DNA of 44,045 nt from Ruminococcaceae bacterium YRB3002 (GTDB taxonomy: Bacteria; Bacillota; Clostridia; Saccharofermentanales; Saccharofermentanaceae). This document shows positions 27,082 through 36,146 of the stretch, one piece after another. The notes under the pieces are model-generated. The model was not told the origin of the DNA. It worked only from the letters and a program-made list of their open reading frames with translations, and searched no databases. Position numbers and translations under genes: made by a program. Each line of letters opens with the position of its first letter. The stretch's first letter is position 1. The stretch lies in assembly GCA_900099715.1 (NCBI GenBank), contig FMTG01000014.1, positions 13,615-57,659 of the forward strand, read 5' to 3'.

Positions 27082-27492
27082 ATGATAAGATGCCCTCAGT
27101 GCGGGACAAAGAATAAAGAAGATTCCAGATATTGCGAGGACTGCGGTGCTACCCTGAAGAAGGACAGTACGGTAAATCTTTATGATGAACCGGTCGATGC
27201 ACCTCTGTACAAAACCGATCCGGAGACATTTAAGAGTGATGCTGACAGTCCTGAGGTGAATAAGAAAGATATCCTGTGTATAAGCGCATTGATAATCTCG
27301 ATCTTCAACATGGCAGGATGCGGTCTATTATCGATTCCTGGTCTGATCTTTGCCGTATATGCATATAATAAGGCCAAGAAAGAGAACCTGAAGGGTGAGA
27401 GACTGGCACTTGTTGCTGTCATCCTCTCGGGTTTGAGCATATTGTATTTCGTGTTTATGGTCTTTGCCGTGCTGACGGAGAACAATGCGTAA
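27082..27492 (+). CDS. Zinc-ribbon membrane protein with DUF4190-like segments
   Basis: The 136-residue product has an N-terminal zinc ribbon (CPQCGTKNKEDSRYCEDCG) and two hydrophobic segments at about 70-95 and 108-132, separated by KKENLKGERLAL. This is the layout of the upstream 303-residue protein without the repeats and acidic tail, so the two look like paralogues. Function unknown; regulation of a membrane process or a chaperone-like role are only guesses. AAGGAG at 27068-27073 supports ATG 27082. Its end overlaps the RluA-type gene start by 8 bases, so both are translated from one mRNA. Confidence 0.8.
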   Translation: MIRCPQCGTKNKEDSRYCEDCGATLKKDSTVNLYDEPVDAPLYKTDPETFKSDADSPEVNKKDILCISALIISIFNMAGCGLLSIPGLIFAVYAYNKAKKENLKGERLALVAVILSGLSILYFVFMVFAVLTENNA

Positions 27493-28447
27493 GTTTACAG
27501 TGACAGAGAAGCTCGATAACGAGCATGTGGTCAAAGCCTGCAGGGAAGCCTTTCCCGGACTCAGGTCTGCTGACCTGTACAGAGCCCTTAAGCACAAGGA
27601 TATCAGGATCGATGGCAGGAAAACGTCTTCTGATATCGCAGTGAGGGCTGGTCAGGTGGTTGAGGTGTGGCTGCCGGATGCTGTTTTCGAGAAGGAGAAC
27701 AGCCCGGGTGCGTCTCCTGCCAAGGACAACAGACCCGTCTATGCGAAGGTATATGAATCTGACCGTTTGCTCATCGTCAACAAGAGGCAGGGCGTGGCGG
27801 TTCATTCCGGCAGGAATACCGGGGATATAAATCTTATAGATGCCGTAAGGCGTGACCTTCGGGATCCCGAGGCAGATCTGTGCCACAGGATAGACATGAA
27901 TACCGGCGGTCTCGTCATGATCGCCAAGGATAAGGAGGCTCTCGAAGATGCGGTGGCACTCTTCAGGAATAACCTTGTGACCAAGAGATACCGTGCTCTG
28001 GTGATGGGTGTGCCTCAGGATGGTGAACCTGTTATCTGTTCTGATGATACAGTGATGAGGGAAGTATCCGCATATCTGGAGAAGACTCCCAACGGCAGTG
28101 TATATATTCACGATATTAAGCAGGACGGGGACGTTTCTGTGATATCCAGATACAGGGTTCTTAATACCTATGGTGATATATCGGATATCGAAGTTGAGCT
28201 CGTTACCGGCAGGACGCATCAGATAAGGGCGCAGTTCGCGCATATGGGGCATCCTGTGGTGGGGGACGGCCTGTACGGAAGGGCAAGGGACAATAACGCG
28301 CTGAAAGCCCCCGACGGCTCGAAAATCAGATATCAGCAGCTCTTTGCTTCCACACTGATATTGGGAAAGATACCGCCTGATAACTGCCACCACGGTCTGT
28401 CGGGTAGAAGATTTTCCCTTAATCCGGAATTTGGTGTTAAACTATAA
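27485..28447 (+). CDS. Pseudouridine synthase, RluA family
   Basis: The 320-residue enzyme isomerises uridines in rRNA or tRNA. It has an N-terminal S4-like region (ADLYRALKHKDIRIDGRK) and the RluA-family catalytic motif HRIDMNTGGL with Asp137, followed by ELVTGRTHQIRAQFAHMGHP, another family signature. RluC/RluD-type versus other RluA members cannot be separated without alignment. Start ATG 27485 lies inside the end of the zinc-ribbon gene with GGAG 5 bases upstream. murI follows after two bases, so the segment forms an operon with murI and the DUF1934-like gene. Confidence 0.92.
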   Translation: MRKFTVTEKLDNEHVVKACREAFPGLRSADLYRALKHKDIRIDGRKTSSDIAVRAGQVVEVWLPDAVFEKENSPGASPAKDNRPVYAKVYESDRLLIVNKRQGVAVHSGRNTGDINLIDAVRRDLRDPEADLCHRIDMNTGGLVMIAKDKEALEDAVALFRNNLVTKRYRALVMGVPQDGEPVICSDDTVMREVSAYLEKTPNGSVYIHDIKQDGDVSVISRYRVLNTYGDISDIEVELVTGRTHQIRAQFAHMGHPVVGDGLYGRARDNNALKAPDGSKIRYQQLFASTLILGKIPPDNCHHGLSGRRFSLNPEFGVKL

Positions 28448-28449
28448 AT

Positions 28450-29268
28450 ATGGCAGATAACAGACCGATTGGTGTTTTCGATTCAGGTATAGGCGGGCTT
28501 ACCGTGCTCCGCGAGATATGGGATATGGTTCCTTCTGAAGGGACCATCTATTTTGGTGACAACGGAAGAGCCCCTTACGGTACCAAGTCAAAGAGCACGA
28601 TAATAAAGTATTCACTGCAGGACATGAGCTTTCTTGAAGAGCAGAATGTAAAGATGATCGTAATCGCCTGCAATACCGCTTCTGCACACGCATATGAGGC
28701 CCTGAAGGAGAGGGCAGATGTTCCGGTTATTGAAGTCGTTACGCCGGGAGCCAGGTGCGCCGCAAGAGCAACGAAGAACGGAAGGATCGGTATCATCGCC
28801 ACAAAGGGATCAGTCAATTCCGGCGTCTACAAGGCAGCTGTCGAGAAAGAGGCTCCGGAAGGTTCACAGATCTTCCAGCAGGCCTGCCCTCTGTTCGTAT
28901 CTCTGGCAGAAGAAGGCTGGTGGGACAATGAGATCACCGATGCAGTAGTTAAGGAATATCTGACACCACTCAAAGAGGCCGGCATAGATACTCTGGTGCT
29001 CGGATGCACCCATTATCCGCTGCTGACTCCTGCTATCAGGAAGTTTATGGGTGACGGGGTGACTCTGATCAACGCGGGGAAGGCTGTCGCTGAAGTGGTC
29101 AGGAAGACACTTGCGGACGGCAGCCTTATGAGCGACGGTGTCAATCCGGTCAGGGCTTTCTATACAAGTGATGAGCCGGAGCTCTTTGAATCAGTGGCAT
29201 CCCCGTTCCTGGGAAGAGGTCTTCCTGCCGGCACAAAACACTGCAATATAGACAGGTACAGTATATGA
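28450..29268 (+). CDS. murI: Glutamate racemase
   Basis: MurI converts L-glutamate to D-glutamate for peptidoglycan. The 272-residue product has FDSGIGGLTVL at the N-terminus, catalytic Cys74 in ACNTAS and catalytic Cys186 in GCTHYPLL, and the length is usual for the family. It sits two bases after the RluA-type gene and overlaps the next gene by four bases (ATGA), so expression is coupled. No individual Shine-Dalgarno is visible, consistent with operon translation. Confidence 0.96.
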   Translation: MADNRPIGVFDSGIGGLTVLREIWDMVPSEGTIYFGDNGRAPYGTKSKSTIIKYSLQDMSFLEEQNVKMIVIACNTASAHAYEALKERADVPVIEVVTPGARCAARATKNGRIGIIATKGSVNSGVYKAAVEKEAPEGSQIFQQACPLFVSLAEEGWWDNEITDAVVKEYLTPLKEAGIDTLVLGCTHYPLLTPAIRKFMGDGVTLINAGKAVAEVVRKTLADGSLMSDGVNPVRAFYTSDEPELFESVASPFLGRGLPAGTKHCNIDRYSI

Positions 29269-29684
29269 AGGTTGATATAGAGATAACGACAAATGTGTAT
29301 CCCGAGCCGTTCGTGACGGTGGCCATTATGGAGGAGAAGGATGGTATCATCTCCTACAAGTGGTGCGAGAAGAGGACTCCGGAAGAGAAAGAGTCTCTTT
29401 ATGAGCTTATCCTGGATCTGAAGAGATCAAGGGCGACCGTGAAGAGATCGGGCAACATCAGATCCGAGATGGAGTTTGCGGCAGGGGAGGAGACACTGGG
29501 CGCTATAGATACGTTTTACGGGCTCATTCCTGTTAAGATACATACCGAATATCTTAATATGCCGTCGGTGATGAGCGGGGTTTTCGAGATGAAATATACG
29601 TTGAGTTCCGGAGCCGGCGGAGAGGACGAATTGATAAAAAATGTTTTTTCGCTAAAAAGACTCTTGCAAAACCAAAACTGTTAA
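29265..29684 (+). CDS. DUF1934-family protein (YwiB-like)
   Basis: The 139-residue protein fits the DUF1934 pattern: a small beta-barrel of calycin type with GNIRSEMEFAAGEETLGAID, then FYGLIPVKIHTEYLNM, then a FEMKYTLSSG stretch. Biological role unknown. It overlaps murI (ATGA) and is therefore likely co-translated with it. The rpmF promoter begins within the last 20 bases of the gene. Confidence 0.7.
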   Translation: MKVDIEITTNVYPEPFVTVAIMEEKDGIISYKWCEKRTPEEKESLYELILDLKRSRATVKRSGNIRSEMEFAAGEETLGAIDTFYGLIPVKIHTEYLNMPSVMSGVFEMKYTLSSGAGGEDELIKNVFSLKRLLQNQNC

Positions 29685-29692
29685 TGTAGAAT
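29664..29692 (+). promoter_or_regulatory. Predicted sigma-A promoter of rpmF
   Basis: TTGCAA (29664-29669) and TAGAAT (29687-29692) are spaced by 17 bases. The -35 overlaps the 3' end of the DUF1934-like gene. Confidence 0.7.
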
Positions 29693-29736
29693 CAGTAAGC
29701 ATTGTTTGAGATTAGAAGTATCGGAGGTGAAGATAG

Positions 29737-29922
29737 ATGGCACATCCTAAGCGTAAATGGTCCAAGACCAGAACTGCACGTCACAGAGCAGCTTGGAAGC
29801 TTTCAATGCCCGGATTTGTAGAGTGCCCTCAGTGCCATAGCAAGATGCTCCGCCGTAAGGCCTGCAAGAATTGCGGTTATCTGGATGGCAGACAGGTCAT
29901 CAAAGTCGGCGAAGAGATCTGA
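29737..29922 (+). CDS. rpmF: 50S ribosomal protein L32
   Basis: L32 is a structural protein of the large ribosomal subunit. The 61-residue product starts MAHPKRKWSKTRTARHRA and contains the zinc-binding pairs CPQC and CKNC, so it is the zinc-containing (C+) form. A strong GGAGGTGA lies 6-7 bases before ATG. It has its own promoter and terminator. The usual companion DUF177 gene is not present upstream. Confidence 0.97.
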   Translation: MAHPKRKWSKTRTARHRAAWKLSMPGFVECPQCHSKMLRRKACKNCGYLDGRQVIKVGEEI

Positions 29923-29952
29923 TCTTTAGAATCATCGGAAAGCTACTATCGA

Positions 29953-29985
29953 AGGCAGTGAGAGAATACACCCACTGCCTTTTTT
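29953..29985 (+). terminator. Rho-independent terminator after rpmF
   Basis: AGGCAGTG (29953-29960) pairs with CACTGCCT (29973-29980) and is followed by TTTTT. The short stem and 12-base loop may leave read-through into der, which begins at 30001. Confidence 0.75.
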
Positions 29986-30000
29986 GAGGTTACAAGGATC

Positions 30001-31332
30001 ATGAGCAAACCTGTTGTGGCAATTGTCGGCCGCCCTAACGTGGGCAAGTCAAGTCTCTTTAACACACTGTACGGTGAACGTATATCTATCGTTCACGATA
30101 CGCCCGGTGTGACGAGGGACAGACTTTATGCGCCTGCAAACTGGCGCGGCAGGGATTTTATCATGATCGATACGGGCGGTATAGAGCCTGAGACTGACGA
30201 CGTGATCACGAAGAATATGAGGCTTCAGGCGGAGATTGCCATAGAGACTTCGGATGTAATTATATTCATGTGCGATATTCAGGCAGGTCTTACCGCATCT
30301 GACGAAGAAATCGCCGTTATGCTCCGCAAGTCAGGACGTCCGGTGGTCTGTGCCGTCAATAAGGTTGACAAGATTGGCGATCCACCGTCAGAGTTCTATG
30401 AATTCTATAATCTCGGTCTTGATACTGTTATTCCGCTGTCTGCTTCCCACAGGCTCGGCATCGGCGAACTGCTCGATGCTGTGTTCGAATTCTTCCCTGA
30501 AGAGAAAGACGCCGAAGGCGATGACGAGACCATCAGGGTTGCCCTCATAGGCCGTCCTAATGCAGGCAAATCTTCTTTGTCCAACAAGATAATAGGCGAG
30601 GACAGGAGCATTGTCTCCGACATAGCAGGGACCACAAGAGATACCATTGATACATTTGTAGAGAATAAGTTCGGAAAGTTCACGGTAATCGACACAGCCG
30701 GAATGCGCAAGAAAGGCAAGATCGAAGATCAGGTGGAGAAGTACTCCATGGTCAGGGCTCTTGCCGCAGTTGAACGTGCTGACGTCTGCGTAGTGCTTAT
30801 AGATGCTTCAGTCGGCATTACAGAACAGGATACCCGCGTTGCCGGTATCGCCCACAATGCCGGCAAGGCATGCGTTATTGCAATAAACAAATGGGATCTG
30901 ATCGATAAGGAGACCGGAACGCTTGAGCAGATGACCAAGATCGTCAAAGACAGGTTTTCCTTCATGGACTACGCACCTGTCGTGTTCCTGTCGGCCAAGA
31001 CTGGTCAGAGGATCGACAGGCTGTTTGAGAAGATCAGCATCGCTTATCAGAACGCTCACAAGCGCCTGACGACAGGCGTGTTTAACGATATGCTGAGCGA
31101 AGCGATCGCCGTGGTTCCGACGCCGCAGGACAAGGGCAAGCATCTCAAGATCTACTACGGAACGCAGATCGCCACATGCCCGCCGACGTTCGCGCTGTTC
31201 GTGAATAATAAGGAACTGTCGCATTTCTCGTACGAGCGCTATATCGAGAATCAGATAAGGGCGAACTTCGGCTTTGAAGGAACGCCTATCCGTCTGTATC
31301 TTCGCGAAAAGGGAGAGAACGCGGATAACTGA
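30001..31332 (+). CDS. der: Ribosome-associated GTPase Der (EngA)
   Basis: Der is a double GTPase needed for maturation of the 50S subunit. The 443-residue product has two G domains, with G1 motifs GRPNVGKS (10-17) and GRPNAGKS (184-191), matching DTPG and DTAG motifs and NKVD/NKWD base-recognition motifs, then the C-terminal KH-like domain (about 350-437). Length and layout are typical. GAGGTT precedes the ATG by suitable spacing. Downstream lies a non-coding 51-bp repeat array rather than a usual neighbour. Confidence 0.97.
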   Translation: MSKPVVAIVGRPNVGKSSLFNTLYGERISIVHDTPGVTRDRLYAPANWRGRDFIMIDTGGIEPETDDVITKNMRLQAEIAIETSDVIIFMCDIQAGLTASDEEIAVMLRKSGRPVVCAVNKVDKIGDPPSEFYEFYNLGLDTVIPLSASHRLGIGELLDAVFEFFPEEKDAEGDDETIRVALIGRPNAGKSSLSNKIIGEDRSIVSDIAGTTRDTIDTFVENKFGKFTVIDTAGMRKKGKIEDQVEKYSMVRALAAVERADVCVVLIDASVGITEQDTRVAGIAHNAGKACVIAINKWDLIDKETGTLEQMTKIVKDRFSFMDYAPVVFLSAKTGQRIDRLFEKISIAYQNAHKRLTTGVFNDMLSEAIAVVPTPQDKGKHLKIYYGTQIATCPPTFALFVNNKELSHFSYERYIENQIRANFGFEGTPIRLYLREKGENADN

Positions 31333-31367
31333 GGTGTCTTGGGTGACGGTGGTGACAGTCACTGAAA

Positions 31368-31611
31368 GTGTCTCTGTAACCTGAACTACAGGTACAGTTT
31401 GAGAGACAGTCCCTCAAAGCGTCTCTGTAACTGGAACTGCAGGTACAGTTTGAGAGACAGTCCCTGAAAGTGTCTCCGTAACCGGAACCGCAGGTACAGT
31501 TTGAGAGACAGTCCCTCGAAGTGTCTCCGCAACCGGAACTATAGGTACAGCTTGAGAGACAGTCCCTGAAAGTGTCTCTGTAACCGAAGCTGCAGGTACA
31601 GTTTGAGAGAC
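31368..31611. repeat. Five 51-bp tandem repeats
   Basis: Units start at 31368, 31419, 31470, 31521 and 31572 with a period of exactly 51; a partial unit precedes the first. Each unit consists of a 38-base imperfect palindrome bounded by GTCTC and GAGAGAC, around CTGCAG in two units, plus a 13-base spacer containing GTCCCT. Units differ by scattered single bases. The array fills the 289-base gap between der and the nuclease-like gene. It is not CRISPR-like, since the spacers are also repeats. Confidence 0.92.
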
Positions 31612-31621
31612 ATCAATCCGG

Positions 31622-32164
31622 TCAGTAGTATTCTTTCATTCGGGAGACATGATATTCCGTAATCTGAGCAACTATGCTTGCTAGTTGATATCTAATGACA
31701 TTCGGTCCGGGTGCGAACACCTCGTCTCCTGACATGATGAACAAATCACGTCCTAGATATATTCCGGCATTGTACATATTCTCTATCTTTCCTGCATTGC
31801 TGTGGTTATATTCATGCTCGTCACACCTCCCGAAGAACTCGAAGAGAATACATCTGTTAAACTCACGGAATACGATGGCAAAGTCAACTGCATATATCTT
31901 TTTGCCGATGCTTACGGACACGTCATACTTGTATTCAATATCAAGTTCGTCAAGCATGGTAGCATAGAGCATCTCGGCGCGTGATCTGAAAATCCGTCCG
32001 TTGTATTGGTAATCGTGGTTTTGGGGGATGCTGCAGGAACTGTCGACCAAACTGTCAAAGAATTTGGCATCAAGTTTGTTTTTCAGATTGACTATCCGGT
32101 AACGCATGTTGCTGATATCGTATCTTCCGAATAAGGAATTAAGTTTGTCGAGCTTTAACTGCAC
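31622..32164 (-). CDS. Putative PD-(D/E)XK nuclease-like protein
   Basis: The family is not recognised with certainty. The 180-residue product has a central segment with the pattern of a PD-(D/E)XK nuclease core: Glu in FRSRAEMLYATMLDELDIEY, then strands with VDFAIVF (the PD-like position is VD) and CILFEFFGR, the E of the (D/E)XK position lacking the lysine. Its N-terminus is helical and basic. It resembles small endonuclease-fold proteins related to DUF2726 or TnsA-like folds. The start is GTG 32164, whose G overlaps the TAG stop of the upstream 71-codon gene, so translation is coupled. It ends 11 bases from the 51-bp repeat array. GC is lower than the neighbours, suggesting a horizontally acquired cassette. 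Confidence 0.55.
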   Translation of the reverse strand: MQLKLDKLNSLFGRYDISNMRYRIVNLKNKLDAKFFDSLVDSSCSIPQNHDYQYNGRIFRSRAEMLYATMLDELDIEYKYDVSVSIGKKIYAVDFAIVFREFNRCILFEFFGRCDEHEYNHSNAGKIENMYNAGIYLGRDLFIMSGDEVFAPGPNVIRYQLASIVAQITEYHVSRMKEYY

Positions 32165-32379
32165 TAAATCGCGTTGATTTTAATTTTTGTTACTTTGTCC
32201 CACGATGAGTCCTTCCTGCTGATCTCTTTGCGTTTCCTTCCTTTCTCGTATACCCTGTATACATCCAGTCCCCGATGCTTTCCTTCATTTACAACCGGCA
32301 GTTCATCAAGCCTGGCGATAAGCACATTCTTTTTGACAGCATAGTACTCCACCGGGATCAGGTCTTTGTATTCTTTCAT
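32164..32379 (-). CDS. Small protein of unknown function, partner of the nuclease-like gene
   Basis: The 71-residue product is rich in Lys, Arg and Glu (YEKGRKRKEISRKDSSW) and has no recognised domain. ATG 32379 follows a near-perfect AGGAGGTG at 8-base spacing; a GTG at 32388 in the same frame is less likely. Its stop overlaps the GTG start of the nuclease-like gene (TAGTG). Two coupled genes, the first small, resemble toxin-antitoxin or restriction-control layouts, but that is only an inference. Alternatively it is a helper for DNA binding. Confidence 0.6.
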   Translation of the reverse strand: MKEYKDLIPVEYYAVKKNVLIARLDELPVVNEGKHRGLDVYRVYEKGRKRKEISRKDSSWDKVTKIKINAI

Positions 32380-32403
32380 TATTGTCACCTCCTGTAATGT
32401 TTA

Positions 32404-32425
32404 TGCTATTTCTTTCACAATAGCA
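32404..32425. promoter_or_regulatory. Inverted repeat in the leader of the two-gene cassette
   Basis: TGCTATT (32404-32410) and AATAGCA (32419-32425) form a 7-base inverted repeat with an 8-base gap, just upstream of the ribosome binding site of the 71-codon gene. It could be an operator or a leader hairpin. Confidence 0.4.
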
Positions 32426-32551
32426 CCGTATCCTCGCGAAATAGCTCCGGAAAAATACGAAAATATAACATTTTGTCGGTAATTGTCGTTTTCATAAACC
32501 TGAGATGCGTGAGATAATATTCTTAACACTCAAAAAAACGGAGGATACAAC

Positions 32552-32947
32552 ATGAGCAGGATCAGTGATTTTCTGAAAGAAGCAGGCGTATTTTATCTGG
32601 CAACTGTTGACGGAGATCAGCCCAAGCTGAGACCGCTCGGACTTCACCTGGAGATGGACGGAAAGGTGCTGTTCGGAGTCGGAGATTTCAAGGGTGTTTA
32701 CAGGCAGCTCAAAGCGAATCCAAAGTGCGAGATCGCCTGCGCCAAGCCTGACGGTCACTGGATGAGATATACGGGAACTGCTGTTTTCGAGACGGACCCT
32801 AAATATGCGGAGGCAGCGCTGGAAAGTGCACCTTATCTCAGGGACATATATAACGAGACAACGGGTAACAAGATGGAGATGTTCCACCTCGAAGATGCAA
32901 CCTGTGTGGAGATCGTTGTCATGGGTGAGGGCGAAAGCCTTATCTAA
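32552..32947 (+). CDS. Pyridoxamine 5'-phosphate oxidase-like flavin-binding protein
   Basis: The 131-residue product fits the PPOX-like split-barrel family common in clostridia: FLKEAGVFYLATVDGDQPKL, RPLG, then VLFGVGDFKGVYRQLKANPK and CEIACAK. These proteins bind FMN or F420-like cofactors or haem and reduce small molecules; the actual substrate is unknown. CGGAGG precedes the ATG at good spacing. It is monocistronic, flanked by gaps of about 160 and 126 bases, and its leader contains a GATAAT that could serve as -10 element. Confidence 0.9.
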   Translation: MSRISDFLKEAGVFYLATVDGDQPKLRPLGLHLEMDGKVLFGVGDFKGVYRQLKANPKCEIACAKPDGHWMRYTGTAVFETDPKYAEAALESAPYLRDIYNETTGNKMEMFHLEDATCVEIVVMGEGESLI

Positions 32948-33073
32948 CGGGCGTTACGAGTCATAATTTTTGTTAAATATGTCAGGTAGAGAACTGCTGA
33001 AATAGTAGGAAAATATAACACGGTAAAAAATCAGGTTATATAAGTAAAACAGCAGAGACTGACAGGAGTATTT

Positions 33074-34918
33074 ATGGCTAAGATCGAGAATATGCGTAAC
33101 ATCGCGATCATCGCGCACGTTGACCACGGTAAGACAACGATCGTGGATTCCATGCTGAAGCAGGCTGGTATATACAGAGAGAACGAGCAGATTGTTGAGC
33201 AGGTCATGGACAGCAATGACCTGGAGAGGGAGAGAGGTATCACGATCCTCGCCAAGAATACGGCAATCGACTACAAGGGGATAAGGATCAATGTCGTTGA
33301 CACTCCCGGTCATGCTGATTTCGGCGGTGAGGTCGAGCGTGTTCTCAAGATGGTTGATGCGGTGCTTCTGGTAGTTGATGCTTTCGACGGACCGATGCCC
33401 CAGACGAGATTCGTTCTCCGTAAGGCTCTCGAGATGGGTCTCAAGCCGATCGTATGCATAAACAAGATCGACAGACCTGATGCCAGACCTCTGCAGGTTG
33501 TTGATATGGTCCTTGATCTTTTCATCGAGCTCGGTGCCGATGACGATCAGCTTGAATTCCCTATCGTTTATTCATCCGGTAAGACGGGTATCGCAACCCT
33601 CGATCTCAAGGAGTTCGAAGAGGGCAAGACTCTTGATTTTACGGCGCTGCTCGATACTGTAATTGAGTACACGCCCTGCCCGGAGGGCGATATCGATGCA
33701 CCTCTGCAGCTTCTTGTATCCAATATCGATGCTGATCCGTACATCGGCAGGATCGCTGTAGGAAGGATCGAGAGAGGTACTGTTAAGCAGGGTGCTAATG
33801 TTACTATCGCTACTTACGGCGAGGAAGGCAAGCGCAATGCGAGGATCGTTAAGCTCCTGAGGTTCCATGACCTCGGCAGGGAGGAGATCAGCGAGGCATC
33901 CGTCGGTGAGATTGTCTGCGTTGCGGGTATTCCCGACATCAATATCGGTGACACCATCTGTGATCCCGCTAATGTTGAACCGCTGCCTTTCGTAAATATT
34001 GATGAACCCACGATCGCGATGACGTTCTCCGTAAATGACAGCCCTTTCGCAGGACAGGACGGAAAGTTCGTTACATCAAGACACATCAGGGACAGGCTCT
34101 TCAAGGAGATCGAGACCAACGTATCCATGAGGCTTGAGGAGACAGATACAACAGAGGCATTCATCGTCAAGGGAAGAGGTGAGCTTCACCTGTCTATCCT
34201 TATCGAGACGATGAGAAGAGAGGGTTACGAGTTCCAGGTAAGCAAGCCTAAGGTCATCATGAAAGAGGTCGACGGCGTTCTCTGCGAACCTGTAGAGGAT
34301 CTTATCATCGATGTTCCCGAGGAGTTTGTCGGACCTGTTATGGAGAAGCTTGGAAGACGTAAGGCGGAGCTCCTTAACATGCTCCCGCCGAATAAGGGAT
34401 ATACAAGGCTTGAATTCAGAGTTCCCTCCAGAGGTATCATCGGTTACAGGACCGAGTTTTTGACCGACACAAAGGGCAATGGTATAATGAACAGCGTTAT
34501 CAGTGGCTTTGAGCCTTTCGCAGGTGACATCGAGACAAGATCACACGGTGTGCTCGTTGCTTTCGAGAGTGGAGAGGCCATGACATACGGACTGTTCAAT
34601 GCGCAGGACAGAGGCGCACTCCTCATCGGGGCAGGAACTCCTGTATATGAAGGTATGATCGTAGGTATCAACCCGAAGCCTGAGGATATTACCGTCAACG
34701 TCTGCAAGAAGAAGCATGTTACCAATATGCGTGCGGCAGGTTCCGACGATGCTATGCGTCTTACACCGCCCCTGAACTTCAGCCTTGAGCAGTGCCTGGA
34801 ATTTGTAGAGGATGATGAGCTGTGCGAGGTAACGCCTAAGAACATAAGACTTAGGAAGAAGATACTTAGCACAGAACTGAGGATGAAGGCACAGGCCGCC
34901 GCTAAGAAACAGGCCTGA
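33074..34918 (+). CDS. typA: Translational GTPase TypA/BipA
   Basis: TypA is an EF-G-like GTPase that helps ribosome assembly and stress adaptation. The 614-residue product carries G1 AHVDHGKTT near residue 14, [15 protein letters not shown], the NKID motif, and the TypA C-terminal region with [15 protein letters not shown]. Length is standard. Shine-Dalgarno AGGAG is well placed. mltG begins 10 bases after its stop, so the two genes plus the U32 gene may be one unit. Confidence 0.97.
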   Translation: MAKIENMRNIAIIAHVDHGKTTIVDSMLKQAGIYRENEQIVEQVMDSNDLERERGITILAKNTAIDYKGIRINVVDTPGHADFGGEVERVLKMVDAVLLVVDAFDGPMPQTRFVLRKALEMGLKPIVCINKIDRPDARPLQVVDMVLDLFIELGADDDQLEFPIVYSSGKTGIATLDLKEFEEGKTLDFTALLDTVIEYTPCPEGDIDAPLQLLVSNIDADPYIGRIAVGRIERGTVKQGANVTIATYGEEGKRNARIVKLLRFHDLGREEISEASVGEIVCVAGIPDINIGDTICDPANVEPLPFVNIDEPTIAMTFSVNDSPFAGQDGKFVTSRHIRDRLFKEIETNVSMRLEETDTTEAFIVKGRGELHLSILIETMRREGYEFQVSKPKVIMKEVDGVLCEPVEDLIIDVPEEFVGPVMEKLGRRKAELLNMLPPNKGYTRLEFRVPSRGIIGYRTEFLTDTKGNGIMNSVISGFEPFAGDIETRSHGVLVAFESGEAMTYGLFNAQDRGALLIGAGTPVYEGMIVGINPKPEDITVNVCKKKHVTNMRAAGSDDAMRLTPPLNFSLEQCLEFVEDDELCEVTPKNIRLRKKILSTELRMKAQAAAKKQA

Positions 34919-34928
34919 CAGAGGTTAA

Positions 34929-36146
34929 ATGGTATCGAAGAAGATCAGGATAGCATTCAGGATACTTATAGTCCTTGTTCTGCTGTTCGCTTTTGCCGTT
35001 ATCGGAGTTGTATTCGGGTATAATTACGTGCTCTCGCAGGAGAAGCGCTTTGATGCGCTGTCCGAGAGGATAAAAGCAGGGGAATATGAAGACCTGAGCG
35101 CCGATACGCCTGATGCCGTTACCGTTGTCATAAATACAGGTGATTCCACTTCGGATATTGCGGGAAGGCTGTATGATGCCGGTCTTGTGAGCAACACGTT
35201 TATCTTCTCTCTTATGAGCAAGATAAACGGTTATGACGGATCTTACGTTGCCGGTACACATTACCTTTTGAAGTCTTTCACATATGATGAGCTCATGTAC
35301 TTCCTGACACTTCAGCCTGCCAGCGTCAAGGTCACGATCCCCGAGGGCCTCACCTATGACGAGATCAAGGAACTCCTTCACGAAGCGGGTCTCACATTCG
35401 ACGATGCAGAGATGGACAGATGCATGAATTCAACGAACCTGTTCGTTGATTATGACTTCGTATCGAAGATAGAAGTCAAGGAGGAGAGGGATTATATACT
35501 CGCAGGATATCTGTATCCCGATACGTATATCTTCGATATCAATGCCTCACCTGAGGCTATAATCCGCAAGTTCCTCAACAACATGTCCATGAAGCTTTAT
35601 GACGATTATTATGACCGTGCAGAACACCTTGGCATGACGATGGATGAGGTTATCACACTTGCATCCGTCATCCAGGCTGAGACAGGCAAACCCCTGGATA
35701 TGATGTATATCTCTGCAGTATTCCACAACAGGCTCAACTGTGATGATCCAGCATATCAGTTCCTCGGTTCATCGGCAACGATAAACTATATCATCAAGAG
35801 AGAGGGCGGAAGAGCTACTATAAGGCATACAGACGAGCAGCTTGCTTCTGAAAGCCTCTATAACACGTATAACCACAGAGGACTTCCTCCGGGACCTATA
35901 TGCATGCCCGGTGCCAATGCGATCGCGGCAGCACTGTATCCGGAACCGAACTGCAACTACTGGTATTTCTGTGCCACCGGAGACGGAGGAACCGCTTTCG
36001 CATCGACGTATAAGCAGCACCAGGCAAATATCGAGAAATACCAGGATAACTGGGACCGTGCCGATGCGATCGATGACGATAACGGAAACAACGGTGTGAA
36101 CGAGGACGGAACCGTCAACGATACCGGGGAGACGACAGCACCATGA
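34929..36146 (+). CDS. mltG: Endolytic peptidoglycan transglycosylase MltG (YceG-like)
   Basis: MltG cuts nascent glycan strands in the membrane and sets their length. The 405-residue protein has an N-terminal membrane helix (about 8-32), a LysM-like subdomain, and the YceG catalytic domain with catalytic Glu251 in ASVIQAETG followed by FHNRL and NTYNHRGLPPGPI, all family signatures. The last 30 residues are an Asp/Asn/Thr-rich tail. It overlaps the following U32 gene by four bases (ATGA), giving coupled translation. Confidence 0.95.
   Translation: MVSKKIRIAFRILIVLVLLFAFAVIGVVFGYNYVLSQEKRFDALSERIKAGEYEDLSADTPDAVTVVINTGDSTSDIAGRLYDAGLVSNTFIFSLMSKINGYDGSYVAGTHYLLKSFTYDELMYFLTLQPASVKVTIPEGLTYDEIKELLHEAGLTFDDAEMDRCMNSTNLFVDYDFVSKIEVKEERDYILAGYLYPDTYIFDINASPEAIIRKFLNNMSMKLYDDYYDRAEHLGMTMDEVITLASVIQAETGKPLDMMYISAVFHNRLNCDDPAYQFLGSSATINYIIKREGGRATIRHTDEQLASESLYNTYNHRGLPPGPICMPGANAIAAALYPEPNCNYWYFCATGDGGTAFASTYKQHQANIEKYQDNWDRADAIDDDNGNNGVNEDGTVNDTGETTAP

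Noticed and set aside
31333-31611. 17-residue periodic frame on the minus strand through the 51-bp repeats
   Set aside because: A period of 51 bases is a multiple of three, so an open frame is expected by chance; it is interrupted by a stop in the second unit and lacks a start and ribosome site.
31353-31621. CRISPR array
   Set aside because: The whole 51-base unit is repeated, including the would-be spacers, and no cas genes are near.
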